Part shown: one piece after another, positions 20,344 through 31,386 of the stretch
Numbering within the stretch: position 1 is the first letter of the stretch
Layout: each line of letters opens with the position of its first letter
Source: Serripes groenlandicus
Taxonomy: Eukaryota; Mollusca; Bivalvia; Cardiida; Cardiidae
Direction of reading: 5' to 3'
Length of the DNA stretch: 64,000 bases
NCBI GenBank assembly: GCA_031761405.1
Contig: JASEVX010000001.1
Coordinates: forward strand, 114,749,071 to 114,813,070
Made by a program: the position numbers and the translations under genes
The notes under the pieces: model-generated
Databases searched by the model: none
Told to the model about the DNA's origin: nothing
What the model saw: the letters and a program-made list of their open reading frames with translations, nothing else

Positions 20344-21405
20344 ATGAACAGTGTGACACCGTAGCCGGGTCTTTCTCATGCACATTGTCCTGTCAACGTC
20401 ACGTGACTGATTTAGTCAGTGGCCAATGTATACCTCACTATAAACTTACCCTTGTACTTATTCACCATGCGGCAGGTCAATTTACAGGGGGAATACATGT
20501 GCTATACAGATCCTTGAGGTTATAGGAGGGGTCAACTTATAAGTGGGTGAACATTTTTAGTGTGACAAAGTTTGCTTGCAAATACAGAGGACGACGTAAT
20601 TGATCAAATGATGACATTCGATAAACGTTATAAATTTATGTTCTGAGTTACTTTCACCAATTATTTGAAATACTTTAAAACCTTATCAATGATCAAACGG
20701 ATTACGTGAAGTTTCATCGAAATTGAACATTTCGTTAGATTATCGAGGTTTTATTGTGGTATTAAAACTAGCACATGTTTCGTGAATTAAACCCTCTATC
20801 CCAGTTTCGGTTTTAAAACGAAAAGATATGGACTTAATCCATTTTAAACTCGAATACTGTTATCATATCAGCAGTGTGTGAATTAAAATAAATTTCCTTT
20901 CAATTGTTCACATGCTCTGAGAAAACGAACCTTAACGCTTTTGGCGACCATTGTATACCCAGATAAACTAGCACATCCGCGCACTCTGATCTGCCTTTGC
21001 TCTGTTCGCTTATTAGACATAACTGCTGCAACGCAGTATCCATTTGAGTACTTCAGTATGGTAGCGCAGGTCTGTTTCCATACGTGTAATGATAACGTTG
21101 AGATTGTATTTTTTATAGAGAACCGCTCATATATTCTTACGATGAAAGTTTCCACTTTGATTCTCAGATGATTCACTTTAAACTAAATCTTCTAAACTGA
21201 CAATTTAATTAGTATGATGGGTTTAATCAAATTAACCAATTAGGGGGAAATGATGGGAATTTTATACACATCAAGTAGACTTAATGTTTAAAGAAATATA
21301 CTGCGATATGAAGCTCCATAAACATTTTACGTGTTTTTGCCGAGATATTTTCAAGGCCGTGCATGCGTTGTTTGTGAGGAAGATTTCGAATAACAATCAA
21401 CAATT
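20344..21405. other. Unassigned stretch with one two-strand open region
   Basis: No repeat recognised. 20883-21176 is open on the minus strand for 97 codons (containing RTEQRQIRVRGCASLSGY) and on the plus strand for 76 codons. I do not recognise a family, and no splice sites frame it convincingly, so I do not call a gene. Confidence 0.35.
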
Positions 21406-21626
21406 AACCCTTTGTCTCATATAGACGCTTTCTGACGCCTCTGCAGCAGACGACATTTTGAAAACATAGCGACAAAAGAAGAAAAAAAGAGCAATTTCTC
21501 CTTTTGCCACAAGGTTTTCCACTTTTAGTCATAGGTTATTCATTCAATTATAGAGATTTTCTATCTTTTGACAAAATATGTTCAAAGTCGTCTGCTGCAG
21601 AATTATTGTATGTGGGAAAGGGTTAA
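21406..21626 (-). mobile_element. PB-A MITE, complete
   Basis: TTAA at both ends. Left-hand centre stem is decayed (GAAGAAAAAAAGAGCAATTTC), while the outer arms and the GTCATAGGTTATTCATTC block match the reference in reverse. Confidence 0.9.
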
Positions 21627-21980
21627 CATTTCATACGCTCAGATCTATAAGGATATGTGTTTTGTTAGGAAATCTCCTTGTCGACGATGTGGAACAAATT
21701 TTCAAATAACCAAACAAATATTGAGGCAGTAGTTCTGGTGACTGGTAAGGGGTCGAATCGGCCTATGTTAGGTTATGGGTGGCCCCATTCCTTTGATCCT
21801 AAATTCTGTTACGACCGTTTGATCACGTATTTCTCTTTAACTTCCGTGATAGTGAATGTGTTGGGGTTGCATAGTTGTGTAAGTTGACATTTATAAATTG
21901 TTAAACATAGCTCAATCTTATCTGAGTATCTATAGTTATTTTTCATCGTTTCATTCGAGCCGCGGCTACCGATATGAAGT
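21627..21980. other. No recognisable feature
   Basis: About 350 bp with nothing recognised. Confidence 0.4.
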
Positions 21981-22212
21981 ATTAATTCCTTCCCGCATGC
22001 AGACGCATTTTGACGCAATAGCAGCAGACGACTTTTGAAAACAATGTGGCCAAAGGTGAAATTGCTCATGATGAGCAATTTCTCCTTTGGCCACAATGTT
22101 TTCAGTTTTATTAAATAAGAAGGCTATCTTTTTATGGAGATTTTTCAGGTTTTTGTCAATAAGTTCTCAAAGTCGTCTGCTGCAGATTTGCTGTATGTGG
22201 GAAATGGTGAAT
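21981..22212 (-). mobile_element. PB-A MITE, TTAA lost
   Basis: The left end is TTAATTCCTTCCCGCATGC and the right end is TGTGGGAAATGGTGAA. The centre is a strong hairpin, TGTGGCCAAAGGTGAAATTG paired with its partner across CTCATGATGAG. The terminal TTAA and GGG have mutated. Confidence 0.85.
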
Positions 22213-22691
22213 ACATCTGCGTACAATGAAGACTCAGACGAACCTGTGTATCACCATCGTCTCGCCAATGCATTCACTGTCGGTATAATATGATATTTTG
22301 TCCGAGATGCATCTGTTGACATAAACAACTAAAACTGTAGCGCCAACAGTTTTACACCAACGGTTACCTTTATATGACGCGGCTCATTTATCTTCTATGA
22401 CGTGCTCTTAAACGAATAAAAAGAGGTCTGGGTGTGTATCTCCCCTAGCGACACTACACTGCATTTGCCCTGTAGCCCTGCTCTTTAGACGTCCCCATAG
22501 CGAAACAACGTAAGGACAGGTTGAACGCATAGGTGTTGTGGATAAAAGCTGTTTTCGAGCGATTCCTCCTTTCCCAACAATGTCTTAAAAAATAATATTA
22601 AAATAAAAAAACTGCTGGTTTATGTTTTCTAACGAAACAGGTTCCCATAAAAAAAGTTTACGTCGTTCATTAAGTCCGTTTACATAATGCA
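22213..22691. other. No recognisable feature
   Basis: At 22220-22250 the motif TACAATGAAGACTCAGACG recurs weakly elsewhere (11325, 37040). Otherwise nothing is seen. Confidence 0.4.
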
Positions 22692-22922
22692 TTAACCCTT
22701 TCCCTCATATAGACGCTTTCTGACGCCTCTGCAGCAGACGGCTTTTTGAAAACATAGTGACAAAAGAAGAAATTGCTCAAAACGAGCAATTTCTCCCTTT
22801 GCCACAATGTTTTCCACTTTTAGTCATAGGTTATCCATTCAGTTATAGAGATTTTCAATGTTTTGAGCAAAATATGTTCAAAGTCGTCTGCTGCAGAATT
22901 GTCGTACGAGGGAAAGGATTAC
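22692..22922 (-). mobile_element. PB-A MITE, complete
   Basis: Left end TTAACCCTTTCCCTCATATAG, right end GAGGGAAAGGATTA with the last TTAA mutated. Close to the 31004 copy, indicating recent spread of this subfamily. Confidence 0.92.
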
Positions 22923-22991
22923 AATTTATATCACAGCATACTGACACTGGCAACGGATCTTTCATCATGTAATACACATACCTTTATCAGA

Positions 22992-23216
22992 TCAAAAACG
23001 ACAACTTTGGACCGTCATAGGAAAGTACAACTTCAACAGTTTAGGGACAACAACTACCTCTGATGTTCTGCGCCTTCGATCAGTCATAGGACGTGTCATG
23101 GTTTTTTGTCATCAAGTTATTCTAGTATGTTTGATGTCAACGGAAAAGAACCATAGAAAGCCGTCTAGTATGATCTTATTGCCACTGAAACCAAATATCG
23201 GATTAGCTTTTATATA
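22992..23216 (+). repeat. Dispersed unit H, copy 1, joined to MITE-B
   Basis: About 225 bp (CATAGGAAAGTACAACTTC to GGATTAGCTTTTATATATG) is repeated at 37826-38049 with small differences. In both places it runs without a gap into a left-truncated MITE-B, so unit plus B has been copied as one piece. No terminal repeats of its own are visible. Confidence 0.8.
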
Positions 23217-23416
23217 TGAGCCGTCCGCGAAGGCTGATCCGGGACGACACATTCCGTCTCAGGGGGATATATGTATAGAGTTTTGATTCCTAAAACAGAA
23301 AATCCACAGTAGGTGAACAGTGTCTGTCCGGGTTAGCCTGCGCGGCATGCTTAGATTGATCTGGGTCACTACATTACGCAGGGTCCATAGTGTTGGTTTT
23401 CTTGTGGGATGGCTCA
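23217..23416 (-). mobile_element. MITE-B, left arm deleted
   Basis: TGAGCCGTCCGCGAAGGC joins the terminus directly to the inner arm, losing about 60 bp. The right arm is complete to GTGGGATGGCTCA. The copy at 38050 has the same internal deletion. Confidence 0.85.
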
Positions 23417-23539
23417 CAGTATGTAGTGTCACTTGCTATTAGTACCTGTAACAAATTGCGTTGGTCTCTTTGGTGTGAGTCATAATATCATATTAACCGT
23501 AGGTTGATGACAACAATTAATTTATACCTGATACGACAT

Positions 23540-23748
23540 TTTACGGAGTCGTCTGCTTTGAAAACCTCATAGGAAAGTAGTTCCGTCTAGAACAAGTTTA
23601 TGTGAAAATAGTGATACGAAGATGTAAAGATTGTGAGCAATATAAGAATTTACTCTCTTAAAAACAATTTCTCCCAACTTCACCATGTTTACAAATGTCG
23701 TCTGCTGCAAAGGCGTCGAATGATGTCTGCGTCGGGGGAAAGATATAA
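23540..23748 (+). mobile_element. PB-A MITE, heavily decayed
   Basis: GGAGTCGTCTGCTTTGAAAAC on the left and GTCGTCTGCTGCAAAGGCG with GGGGGAAAGATATAA on the right bracket a poorly conserved centre (AATTTCTCCCAACTTCACC). Confidence 0.5.
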
Positions 23749-23929
23749 CGAGACTTAACACGCCTGTAAGCGGGAAGTAAAACTGTGGTATAGTTATAAA
23801 TAACAACGTTATCGACGTATAAAATTCGTAATGATGTGACGTTTGTGGTGGTAGCGGCAGCGGTAACACAGGTTTTTTTATGTGGTGGTGGTTTGGTTCA
23901 GATCACGGTGATGATGTTGTATTTCCTTT

Positions 23930-24160
23930 TAAACCTTTCCCACATACAATCGCTTCCTGTAGCATCTGCAGCAGACGGATTGTTGAGACATTGTGATAGA
24001 AGGAGAAACTGCTCTTTATAGACAGTGTATTCATCTGTCCAAATCTTTTAATTTTATTCAATAACAGTTGTTTTTATCTATAGAGAGTTTCAATAGTTTT
24101 GACTCTAGTTAGATTTTCAAAGTCGTCTGCTGCAGATTTGTTAGATGTGGGAAAGCCTAA
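23930..24160 (-). mobile_element. PB-A MITE, centre decayed
   Basis: TTTAAACCTTTCCCACATAC opens the copy; AGTCGTCTGCTGCAGATTTG and ATGTGGGAAAGCCTAA close it. The central hairpin has lost one stem. Confidence 0.75.
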
Positions 24161-24768
24161 CATCCTTATCCCGCTGCTTCTTATCTCCTGCTCAAAGTCC
24201 CGGTTTCACGGAACTACTTAAGTATATACTCAGCTGAGCGTGTACACATGTTCTTTTTATCAGGTCTACAGCATGAGAAATTATAATAAAAAAACGTGAT
24301 AGTATTAAAATATTTGACTTTTATTAATTTATTTAACTGATAGGCTAATATTGCCGTGATACATCAACGTATGAAGGGAATAAAGATGATAACGTTATTT
24401 AGTGTACTTAACACAATTTTCTATTTATTACGAGAAACTTAGGCAACATTATCTTGTTTAGAACTGATGAACTTAAAACGATGCTATTAATTAAGTTAAG
24501 GTTATGTCTCCGGGAAGAAGATATCGGGCGTGATTAACATACGCTGAAAGCTTGTTTCGCAATCGATGTCAAATAAATAAGTTTAAATGTATTGATTAGG
24601 TAATTAATCTCCCTCAGCCACGATGTCGTCTTTATAATAGACGTCAACAACCGTCTGCGTTAGGAAAAGGGTTACCCGATGCTTATTTTGCGTTTATCCT
24701 TGGTATACATACATGTACAACATGTCTGCATTAGACGGTGTTTTGAAGACATATAGGGAAGAATTCGT
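24161..24768. other. Unassigned, with a short dispersed repeat copy
   Basis: 24550-24587 (CTTGTTTCGCAATCGATGTC then AAATAAATAAGTTTAAAT) is the reverse complement of most of the 68-bp insertion at 27144-27211. PB-A scraps occur at 24650-24675 and 24725-24765. The rest is not recognised. Confidence 0.5.
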
Positions 24769-24999
24769 TTAACTCTTTCCCACATACAGCACATCTGCAG
24801 CAGACGACTTTGAAAACATACCTGAAGACATTTAGAAACTCCCTTTAATTGAAAGTATCATAATTGAATAGAGTTGAAAACATGGTGACAGAAGGAGCAA
24901 TTGCTCGTTTTGAGCAATTTCTTATTTTTGTCGCCATGTTTTCAAAAAGCCGTCTGCTGCAGAGGCGTCAGAAAGCGTCTATCTGAGGGAAAGGGTCAG
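24769..24999 (+). mobile_element. PB-A MITE, complete
   Basis: TTAACTCTTTCCCACATACAG at the left and GAGGGAAAGGGTCAG at the right. It belongs to the subfamily with CCCTTTAATTGAAAGTATCA in the long arm, also seen at 30090. Confidence 0.9.
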
Positions 25000-25916
25000 C
25001 ATGTCTTCATGTGAAAATATAAGTATTGCATACAGTTTAAAATATCCTAAGTAATTACATTTATTGTCATAATGTTTCTAAAAGTTGACTGCTACTGATG
25101 CGATAACATTCATCCGCATGTGGGTTAAGTGTTAATTTACGAAGTTCACTATACTTAGTGGTTGAGTGAAATAATGTTGGGAGAATAAAGGACCCATGAG
25201 CCATAATCAATGCGGGCGATCCCCGCTATAGTATTATCTACGTAAGGGCTACTTGTGGGTTTTATTTGACCTATTGACTCTATAAAAACGACCTTTTAAG
25301 GGCACTTTTAACCAAATTGCTGACCCATCAGTTTCATGTAACACGTCATAAAAAACATGGTCCGAGTTACACTTTTATCCAAATATCACCCAATCCAGAC
25401 CTGAACTTCAGTACAGTAGCCAACGTTCGTATACAGCGAAGTATATTAGTCTGATTTGACTTTTGCCAAGCCACAGAGGAAACCAGACGAAGTAATCGTG
25501 GTTTATCTCGCTGTGTACGCCGACTTACGAATATTCACGGAAGGTAACGAACATTCATGAACACGAAAGGTAACGAACATTCACTAAACGTAATGTACTG
25601 TACGTGCGAGTGCATTGGTTCGAATGATGTAGTCACATGTTCGCGGTTATTAATCTATTGCAACAATGCTAAATTGTTATCAACGGACATTTACGTGATA
25701 ACTGAGTTATTAAAGCTTTGATCCATTAACATCAACATGTATCTAGATTCAGATTAACTTGAACATTGACAGGAATCTGCAATTTTCGCCAAGTATAATT
25801 GTATGAGGTACATCTTACAAAAATAATTTATTTGATTTAGGTGGTATTCATCTGCGCTGTTCGCCAAGTAATCATATATAAAGATCCAATCTGTTTCTCG
25901 TATCCACTTATTTTTG
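25000..25916. other. Unassigned stretch
   Basis: A PB-A right-end scrap is visible at about 25056-25132. A short near-repeat of GGTAACGAACATTCA occurs twice at 25541-25587. The rest is not recognised. Confidence 0.4.
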
Positions 25917-26089
25917 TTAACCCTTTCCCACATACAACAAATCTATAGCAAAAGACTTTAAAAATGTTTTAATCATTGAGTAGATTTGAAAGAATTGTGT
26001 CCAAATGAGAAATTGCTTCGACACAATGGTTTCTTAATTTATCTGCTGATGCATCAGAAGGCATATGTATGTTTGAAATGGAGGGTTAA
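25917..26089 (+). mobile_element. PB-A MITE, internally deleted
   Basis: TTAA at both ends, but only 173 bp. One side of the central hairpin and the GAGCAATTTC stem are deleted (GAGAAATTGCTTCGACACAATG). Confidence 0.8.
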
Positions 26090-26186
26090 GATAGCATTGA
26101 TACGCATGTTAATCTGTAGCCACACTCGTCACATTCACTCATTCAAATGCCAGTGTCAAATAGGGATTCTGAAAGACACGTTTCGC

Positions 26187-26365
26187 TTAACTCATTCCCA
26201 CACAGATATAACCTACAACAGACGATTAGGAAAACATCGGAGGAGGAGGGTTTGGTAAACAAATCTCGAAAAGACAATGAATTTCATGGAGAACAAATCA
26301 ATAATCAAATGTGTTCAGAAGTCGTCTGCTGCACATATATAAAAATGCATGTGTGTAAAGTCTAA
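26187..26365 (-). mobile_element. PB-A MITE, degenerate
   Basis: TTAACTCATTCCCACACAG starts it, and AGAAGTCGTCTGCTGCAC lies near the right end. The centre is not recognisable. Confidence 0.5.
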
Positions 26366-26645
26366 TATAGCTACGCTGATGTAATACACAATGGTAGTTA
26401 ACGTTCAACCTGCCTGTATAATAATGTACCAGTTGCCAATGGCGCGGCCTAGAAACCAATTTTTGCTGAGTTGACATAGCTTTATAGGCCAAGCCCCTTT
26501 AACGGGTTGACTTAATTTTAGGGTCTCCCCCATACAAAATTACGTCACGGAATGTTGATCCCTTCTTTTGCCCCTATCACCGATAATCTTTTTAGATAAG
26601 TTTGACTCTTAACCATTTAATCCTTTACCGACCTATTATACCTGT

Positions 26646-26875
26646 TTAACCCTTTTCCTCATACGACAATTCTGCAGTAGACGACTTTAAACAAATTTTG
26701 TCAAAATATAGAAAATCTCTATAATTGAATGGATAACCTATGACTGAAAGTAAAAAACATTGTGGCAAAAGGAGAAATTGCTCGTTTTAAGCATTTTCTT
26801 CTTTACTCACTATGTTTTCAAAAAGCCGTTTGCTACAGAGGCGTCAGAAAGCGTATTTATATGGGAAAGGGTTAA
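26646..26875 (+). mobile_element. PB-A MITE, complete
   Basis: TTAA at both ends, 230 bp. Very close to the 19040 reference in every block, with scattered point changes. Confidence 0.93.
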
Positions 26876-27025
26876 GGTTATTCAGGATTTTTAATGAATA
26901 TCCGTAGAGTTGTTTTTTAAAGTTATTGTCTCATGAATACTGTTCGTGTAGAATGACGCTAACCCTTTTTCTAATATTTTCTTAAATCAATGGAGAGCAA
27001 TTCACCCTTTACTCGCAATTTTAAG

Positions 27026-27362
27026 ATTGATTGCTTGGTTTTATGCCGCTTCTAACAATTTGTCGGTTATATCACGGTGTTTCCATGATAGGTTACCAGT
27101 ACTACTGGTCCATTTATCCTGACACCAGCCAGTCAGTCGTAATTTAAACTTATTTATTTTACATCGATTGCGAAACAAGCCTTGGGCTTAGATTAATCAC
27201 TCTCGATGTCTGTCGTAATGCTAACCCCGCAACCCTGAGCGCCAAGGAGGGAAGCCATTACTACCATTATTAAAGTATTTGGTATGACACGGTCGGGGAT
27301 TAAACGCACGGCCTCCCGCACCCGCGCCGGACGCTCTGTGTATTCCTACTACTCGGAAAGCA
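27026..27362 (-). mobile_element. SINE-2, nearly full length, split by an insertion
   Basis: On the minus strand the tRNA-like head comes first (27362 leftwards: CCGAGTAGTAGGAATACAC, then a worn B box in GTTTAATCCCCGACC). The body follows (CAATACCAAAT region, AATGGTAGTAATGGCTTCCC, GCGCTCAGGGTTGCGGGG) and then the shared 3' domain (TATAACCGACAAATTG...GCGGCATAAAAC). A 68-bp insertion interrupts the body. Confidence 0.85.
27144..27211. mobile_element. 68-bp insertion inside SINE-2 with 8-bp duplication
   Basis: The direct repeat GTCGTAAT (27136-27143 and 27212-27219) brackets sequence absent from other SINE-2 copies. It starts TTAAACTTATTTATTTTAC and ends CTCTCGATGTCT. An inverted partial copy occurs at 24550-24587. 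The A/T-rich end read on the minus strand resembles a retroposon tail, so it may be a truncated retroposon. An 8-bp duplication would also fit a hAT-type MITE. Confidence 0.65.
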
Positions 27363-27404
27363 AACCCGACCCTTACAAAACATAGTGTGGTTCAATAGAT
27401 AGAG

Positions 27405-27520
27405 GATAGGTTATACCAGGGCGTTTACCAGTACTACAGGTCCATATATCCTGACAGCAGCGAGTCAGCAATAATGCTAACCCCGCAATCCTTCGTACTA
27501 AGGAGAGAATAAGTAATTTC
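27405..27520 (-). mobile_element. SINE-2 fragment
   Basis: GTTTACCAGTACTACAGGTC, CCTGACAGCAGCGAGTCAG and GCTAACCCCGCAATCC match the middle of SINE-2. Head and tail are absent. Confidence 0.7.
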
Positions 27521-27983
27521 TTCATAGTTCATAAGTCTTCGATCTAACCCATGCGCATAGGTACATGCATCAAAATTAATTCGCAGTTCAAACTTCAATC
27601 AATTCAACTATCGAGTAAATGCTACTTAGAAAATGCCACTTTATTTTAATTTTATCTCCTATTTAATTATTCTTATTTTCGAAACCGACACATAATTTAA
27701 GAGCATATAGCTGTTTGAAAGGAATTAGAGCAGAAGTAATCATTAAACAGCCAATAGCGAAATTTAGAAATCGAATTACGTAAACCCTTTTGTTATTTTA
27801 ATTCAGATATGGAAATGCTACTTAAAGCCGCGCTCGCCCCTTCTTACGGAGTTAAGATCATAAATATGTAATTAGAATTTCCTACAATCCTTATCAGCTA
27901 CGAGCGTCGATCTACGAAAACCAACTGTAGATAAGTGAACATGATCATCAGCCAGCGCATCTGGCTAAGCACTGTTCGTCAAT
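27521..27983. other. No recognisable feature
   Basis: AT-rich, nothing recognised. Confidence 0.4.
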
Positions 27984-28242
27984 TGAGCTGTCCCGCGAGA
28001 AAACCAACAGTGTGGACTCTGCGTAAAGTATCGACCCGGATCAGCCTAAGCCTGACGCGCAGGGTAACCCTGACAGACATATTTCGCCTCCTGTAGATTT
28101 TCTGTTTCAGGAATCATTACTCTATACCCCTAGTTCCCTGAGACGGAATGTGTCGGCCTGGATTAGCCTGCGCGGACTGCGCAGGCTGATCTAGGTCGAT
28201 ACATTACGCTGATTCAATAATGTTGGTTTTCCCGCTGGCTTA
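27984..28242 (+). mobile_element. MITE-B, complete
   Basis: TGAGCTGTCCCGCGAGAAAA to TTTTCCCGCTGGCTTA, within AAT...AAT flanks. The right terminus is more worn than the left. Confidence 0.85.
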
Positions 28243-28659
28243 ATTAGCTATTTAACGTTTCGTGCGATTTTCTATAAGACAGTTTTCATTTGGATCCTTC
28301 GCAATAGATGCACGTTAATGGTTGGTTTTCATGGAGCACCGCTATAATCTTAATATGACACACATAATTTGTTAGAATAACATACAACTAATACCAGCTT
28401 ACCCCGTCAATAGAACGTCTTTATGTCTTCTAATTTCTTCTGACAGGATTTAATCCTTACCATTTACCCCTCTACTGATACACTTTACACACAAGCAGAT
28501 ACATATACGACCATTGAACACCTTGTAAACAGTAATGCAATGAGCAAATTCGTCTTTTCTCACAATGCTTTTACCATTATCGTAAAGGAAACATTCTTAC
28601 TTTTAATGTTAATGATTTATTCAAGGCAAGCAACTTCTGAAATAAATATCAGATAATGG
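28243..28659. other. No recognisable feature
   Basis: About 415 bp, nothing recognised. Confidence 0.4.
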
Positions 28660-28825
28660 TTAAATCTTGTCTCACTTGCAGAAGAACTTTGAAGCATCTG
28701 CAGCAGTCGACTGTTTGGAAATGATCTGACACATGGATAAAAAATGTTCATAATGTGTAAATATACTTTCATTTATAGACATTTTCTATATTTTCTTACT
28801 TGAAGTTTTCAAAGGTGTTTCATGC
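28660..28825 (+). mobile_element. PB-A relic
   Basis: GGTTAAATCTTGTCTCACTTG and CATCTGCAGCAGTCGACTG mark one end; TTTATAGACATTTTCTAT and a worn GTTTTCAAAGGTG mark the other. No central hairpin. Confidence 0.4.
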
Positions 28826-28922
28826 CATTTCTATACTTTCCATGTGGCGTCATGTGATCTTTAGAAGCACGCTCACTTAGAAACATTTAAAAGATCATTA
28901 ATAGTTGCTCATATAACTTATA

Positions 28923-29183
28923 TGAGCCGTCCCATGATAAACCAACAGTGTGAACTCTGCGTAATGTATCGATCCAGATCAGCATGCACAGTCCGCGCAG
29001 GCTAATCTGGTCGATACATTCCGTAGCTGGTTGATATAGGTATACAGTAATGATTCTTGAAACATAAAATCCAAAGGAGGCGAACAGTGTCTGTCCGGTT
29101 AGCCTACGTGGCATCCTTAGGCTGATCCGGGTACATGCTTTACGCAGAGTCTTCAATGTTGGTTTTTATCGTGGAACGGCTCA
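28923..29183 (-). mobile_element. MITE-B, complete
   Basis: Flanked by TA (CTTA-TA / TA-AAT). Termini TGAGCCGTCCCATGATAAAC and TTATCGTGGAACGGCTCA. Confidence 0.88.
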
Positions 29184-29272
29184 TAAATAGTTGTTATACT
29201 TCACTCTGTGAATTTTGTCCATATTTCGAGACGGTTTCAGTCAATAATTCGTATATGGTAGACACTTACATA

Positions 29273-29745
29273 TACAACGGATCCATGCTACTCTTGTTAC
29301 TTTGAAGGACAAATGTACAACGGATCCATGATACTCTTGTTACTTTGAAGGACAAATGTACAACGGATCCATGATACTCTTGTTACTTTGAAGGACAAAT
29401 GTACAACGGATCCATGATACTCTTGTTACTTTGAAGGACAAATGTACAACGGATCCATGATACTCTTGTTACTTTGAGGGACGAATGTACAACGGATCCA
29501 TGATACTCTTGTTACTTTGAGGGACAAATGTACAACGGATCCATGATACTCGTGTTACTTTGAAGGACAAATGTACAACGAATCCATGATACTCGTGTTA
29601 CTTTGAAGGACAAATGTACAACGGATCCATGGTACTCTTGTTATTTTGAAGGACAAATGTACAACGGATCCATAATACTCTTGTTACTTTGAAGGACAAA
29701 TGTACAACGGATCCATGGTACTCTTGTTACTTTGAAGGACAAATG
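29273..29745 (+). repeat. 43-bp minisatellite, 11 copies
   Basis: 473 bp made of 11 head-to-tail units beginning TACAACGGATCCATGATACT and ending TTTGAAGGACAAATG. Units differ by single bases (CTCTTG/CTCGTG, GAAGG/GAGGG, ATGATAC/ATGGTAC). There are no spacers between units. Almost every unit has a GGATCC (BamHI) site. Confidence 0.95.
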
Positions 29746-29868
29746 ATAATACCTTCACATCCAAACACAAACTATGACGTTTAGAACCTTCTTGAAAATG
29801 TTGGTTGTCGTTTCGTTTAATCTTTTTTTTATTGAAAATCGCGTAACTCATAATCTGTTTAAATTAGC

Positions 29869-30032
29869 TTAACCATTTCAACATGCAGTTGTGTTTTAAT
29901 AACTCTGCAGCAGACGATTTTTAAACTCAATTAAAAAGATAGGCTTTCCTTAAATTGAGATGTGTAATAATTGTGTTTGCCCCGGTTGTTTTTCAAGTCG
30001 TCCGGTGCAGATGTGGTTTATTTAGGAAAGGA
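29869..30032 (+). mobile_element. PB-A relic, centre deleted
   Basis: CTTAACCATTTCAACATGC with AACTCTGCAGCAGACG on the left, CAAGTCGTCCGGTGCAG with GGAAAGGAATAA on the right; the hairpin is missing. Confidence 0.55.
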
Positions 30033-30089
30033 ATAAGGAATTACTTTTTATATGAGAATATTGGCAGTATTAGTACATATCGGTAATAT

Positions 30090-30320
30090 TTAACCCTTTC
30101 CCACATACAACAAATCTGCAGCAGACGACTTTGAAAACATACCCCCAAACAATGTAAAACTCCCTTTAAATGAAAGTACACTCATTGAAAAGAGTTGAAA
30201 ACATGGTGACAAAAGGAGAAAGTGCTCGTTTTGAGCAATTTCTTCTTTTGTCGCCATGTTTTTCAAAAAGTCGTCTGCTGCAGAGGCGTCAGAAAGCGTC
30301 TACATGAGGACAAGGGTTAA
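30090..30320 (+). mobile_element. PB-A MITE, complete
   Basis: TTAACCCTTTCCCACATAC to GAGGACAAGGGTTAA, 231 bp, clean hairpin. Same subfamily as 24769. Confidence 0.93.
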
Positions 30321-30574
30321 GACGTTTTGCCGATAATCCGTTAAAATAACGGTTCAATTCAGTATGCTTTTGACAAAATATTTAAGCATTAGTAATATAA
30401 ATATTGTCACTAAATTATATCAGATTTTGTGTATTTCATAATATTTAAACTGTTGGCCCGGATTATCCATTTTTAGGGTAAACCTATACCAATGTCAACC
30501 TAACACGCTGTTTAACGCCGTTCACGAAACTGTATAGCCTATAGTTTTCTTTTTTCTTTGGTATTTCATAATAG

Positions 30575-30606
<32 letters not shown>

Positions 30607-30832
30607 GGTTTAACGCCGTTTTTTACATTTTCTCAGTTATATCACGGCGGCCAGTTCACCTACTCATGCATTTCCTGGTTCTCACACCAGTACTCCACAC
30701 AACAATCTTCCCAAGTAACTGGCTGCTTTTCCACATAGACTTAGCCCATTGGTGGAAGACGAATGACGCATGTCGCATTGACTTTTGTCAATCGTCGGAA
30801 AGAAAGTTGGCCGAGCCGGGATTCGAACTCAC
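30575..30832 (-). mobile_element. SINE-1, 5'-truncated, with target duplication
   Basis: Flanked by the 13-bp duplication TATTTCATAATAG (30562-30574 and 30833-30845). On the minus strand it begins within the tRNA-like head at the B box (GTTCGAATCCC), so the A box is missing. It passes through CACTGGTGTGAGAACC-like sequence and the GCCGTGATATAACTGAG domain and ends in a (CAAT)n tail. Truncation at the 5' end with an intact duplication is typical of target-primed reverse transcription. Confidence 0.9.
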
Positions 30833-30857
30833 TATTTCATAATAGACAACTGGTTGT

Positions 30858-31003
30858 ATTTACCCTTCCCCTCATCAACAGATCTGCCACTAACTATTGA
30901 AATTTATTCTAGTGAAAATATATGTATTGAATACTGTTGAAAACATTGTGGTAAAAGAGGAAATTACTCAGTATGCTCAAAGTTTCTCTTTCGGAACAAT
31001 GTG
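30858..31003 (+). mobile_element. PB-A relic, right arm lost
   Basis: CCCTTCCCCTCATCAACAG to TTTCGGAACAATGTG; the next PB-A copy replaces its right arm. Confidence 0.6.
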
Positions 31004-31229
31004 TTAACTCTTCCCCTCATATAGACGCTTTCTGACGCCTCTGCAGCAGACGGCTTTTTGAAAACATAGTGACAAAAGAAGAAATTGCTCAAAACGAGCA
31101 ATTTCTCCTTTTGCCACATTGTTTTCCACTTTTAGTCATATGTTATCCATTCAATAATAGAGATTTTTCATTTTGTTGACTAAATATGTTCAAAGTTGTC
31201 TGCTGCAGAATTGTCGTATGAGGGAAAGC
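31004..31229 (-). mobile_element. PB-A MITE inserted in an older PB-A
   Basis: Left TTAACTCTTCCCCTCATATAG, right ATGAGGGAAAGCTAG. It begins where the older relic breaks off, so it probably inserted in or recombined with it. Confidence 0.88.
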
Positions 31230-31324
31230 TAGTCTGCTCGAGATGTCATGCCACCTAGAACGCGTTTGCTTGTCGAAAAGAGTTCTGCATACGATTGAAT
31301 TCCACAACCATGGTGTCCTATAGA

Positions 31325-31386
31325 ACAATCGTCTGTTGTAGCTGAGTCAAAAGGCGCCTCGTGCGGGAAAGGGGGTGGGAGGTTAA
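31325..31386 (+). mobile_element. PB-A right-end fragment
   Basis: ATCGTCTGTTGTAGCTGAG and GTGCGGGAAAGGGGG, then GGTTAA after a small G-rich insertion. Confidence 0.55.

Noticed and set aside
20883..21176. 97-codon minus-strand frame without repeats
   Set aside because: No recognised motif; the opposite strand is also open over the same bases; no convincing splice sites.
29273..29745. CRISPR-like direct repeats
   Set aside because: Units are contiguous with no unique spacers, and the DNA is eukaryotic.
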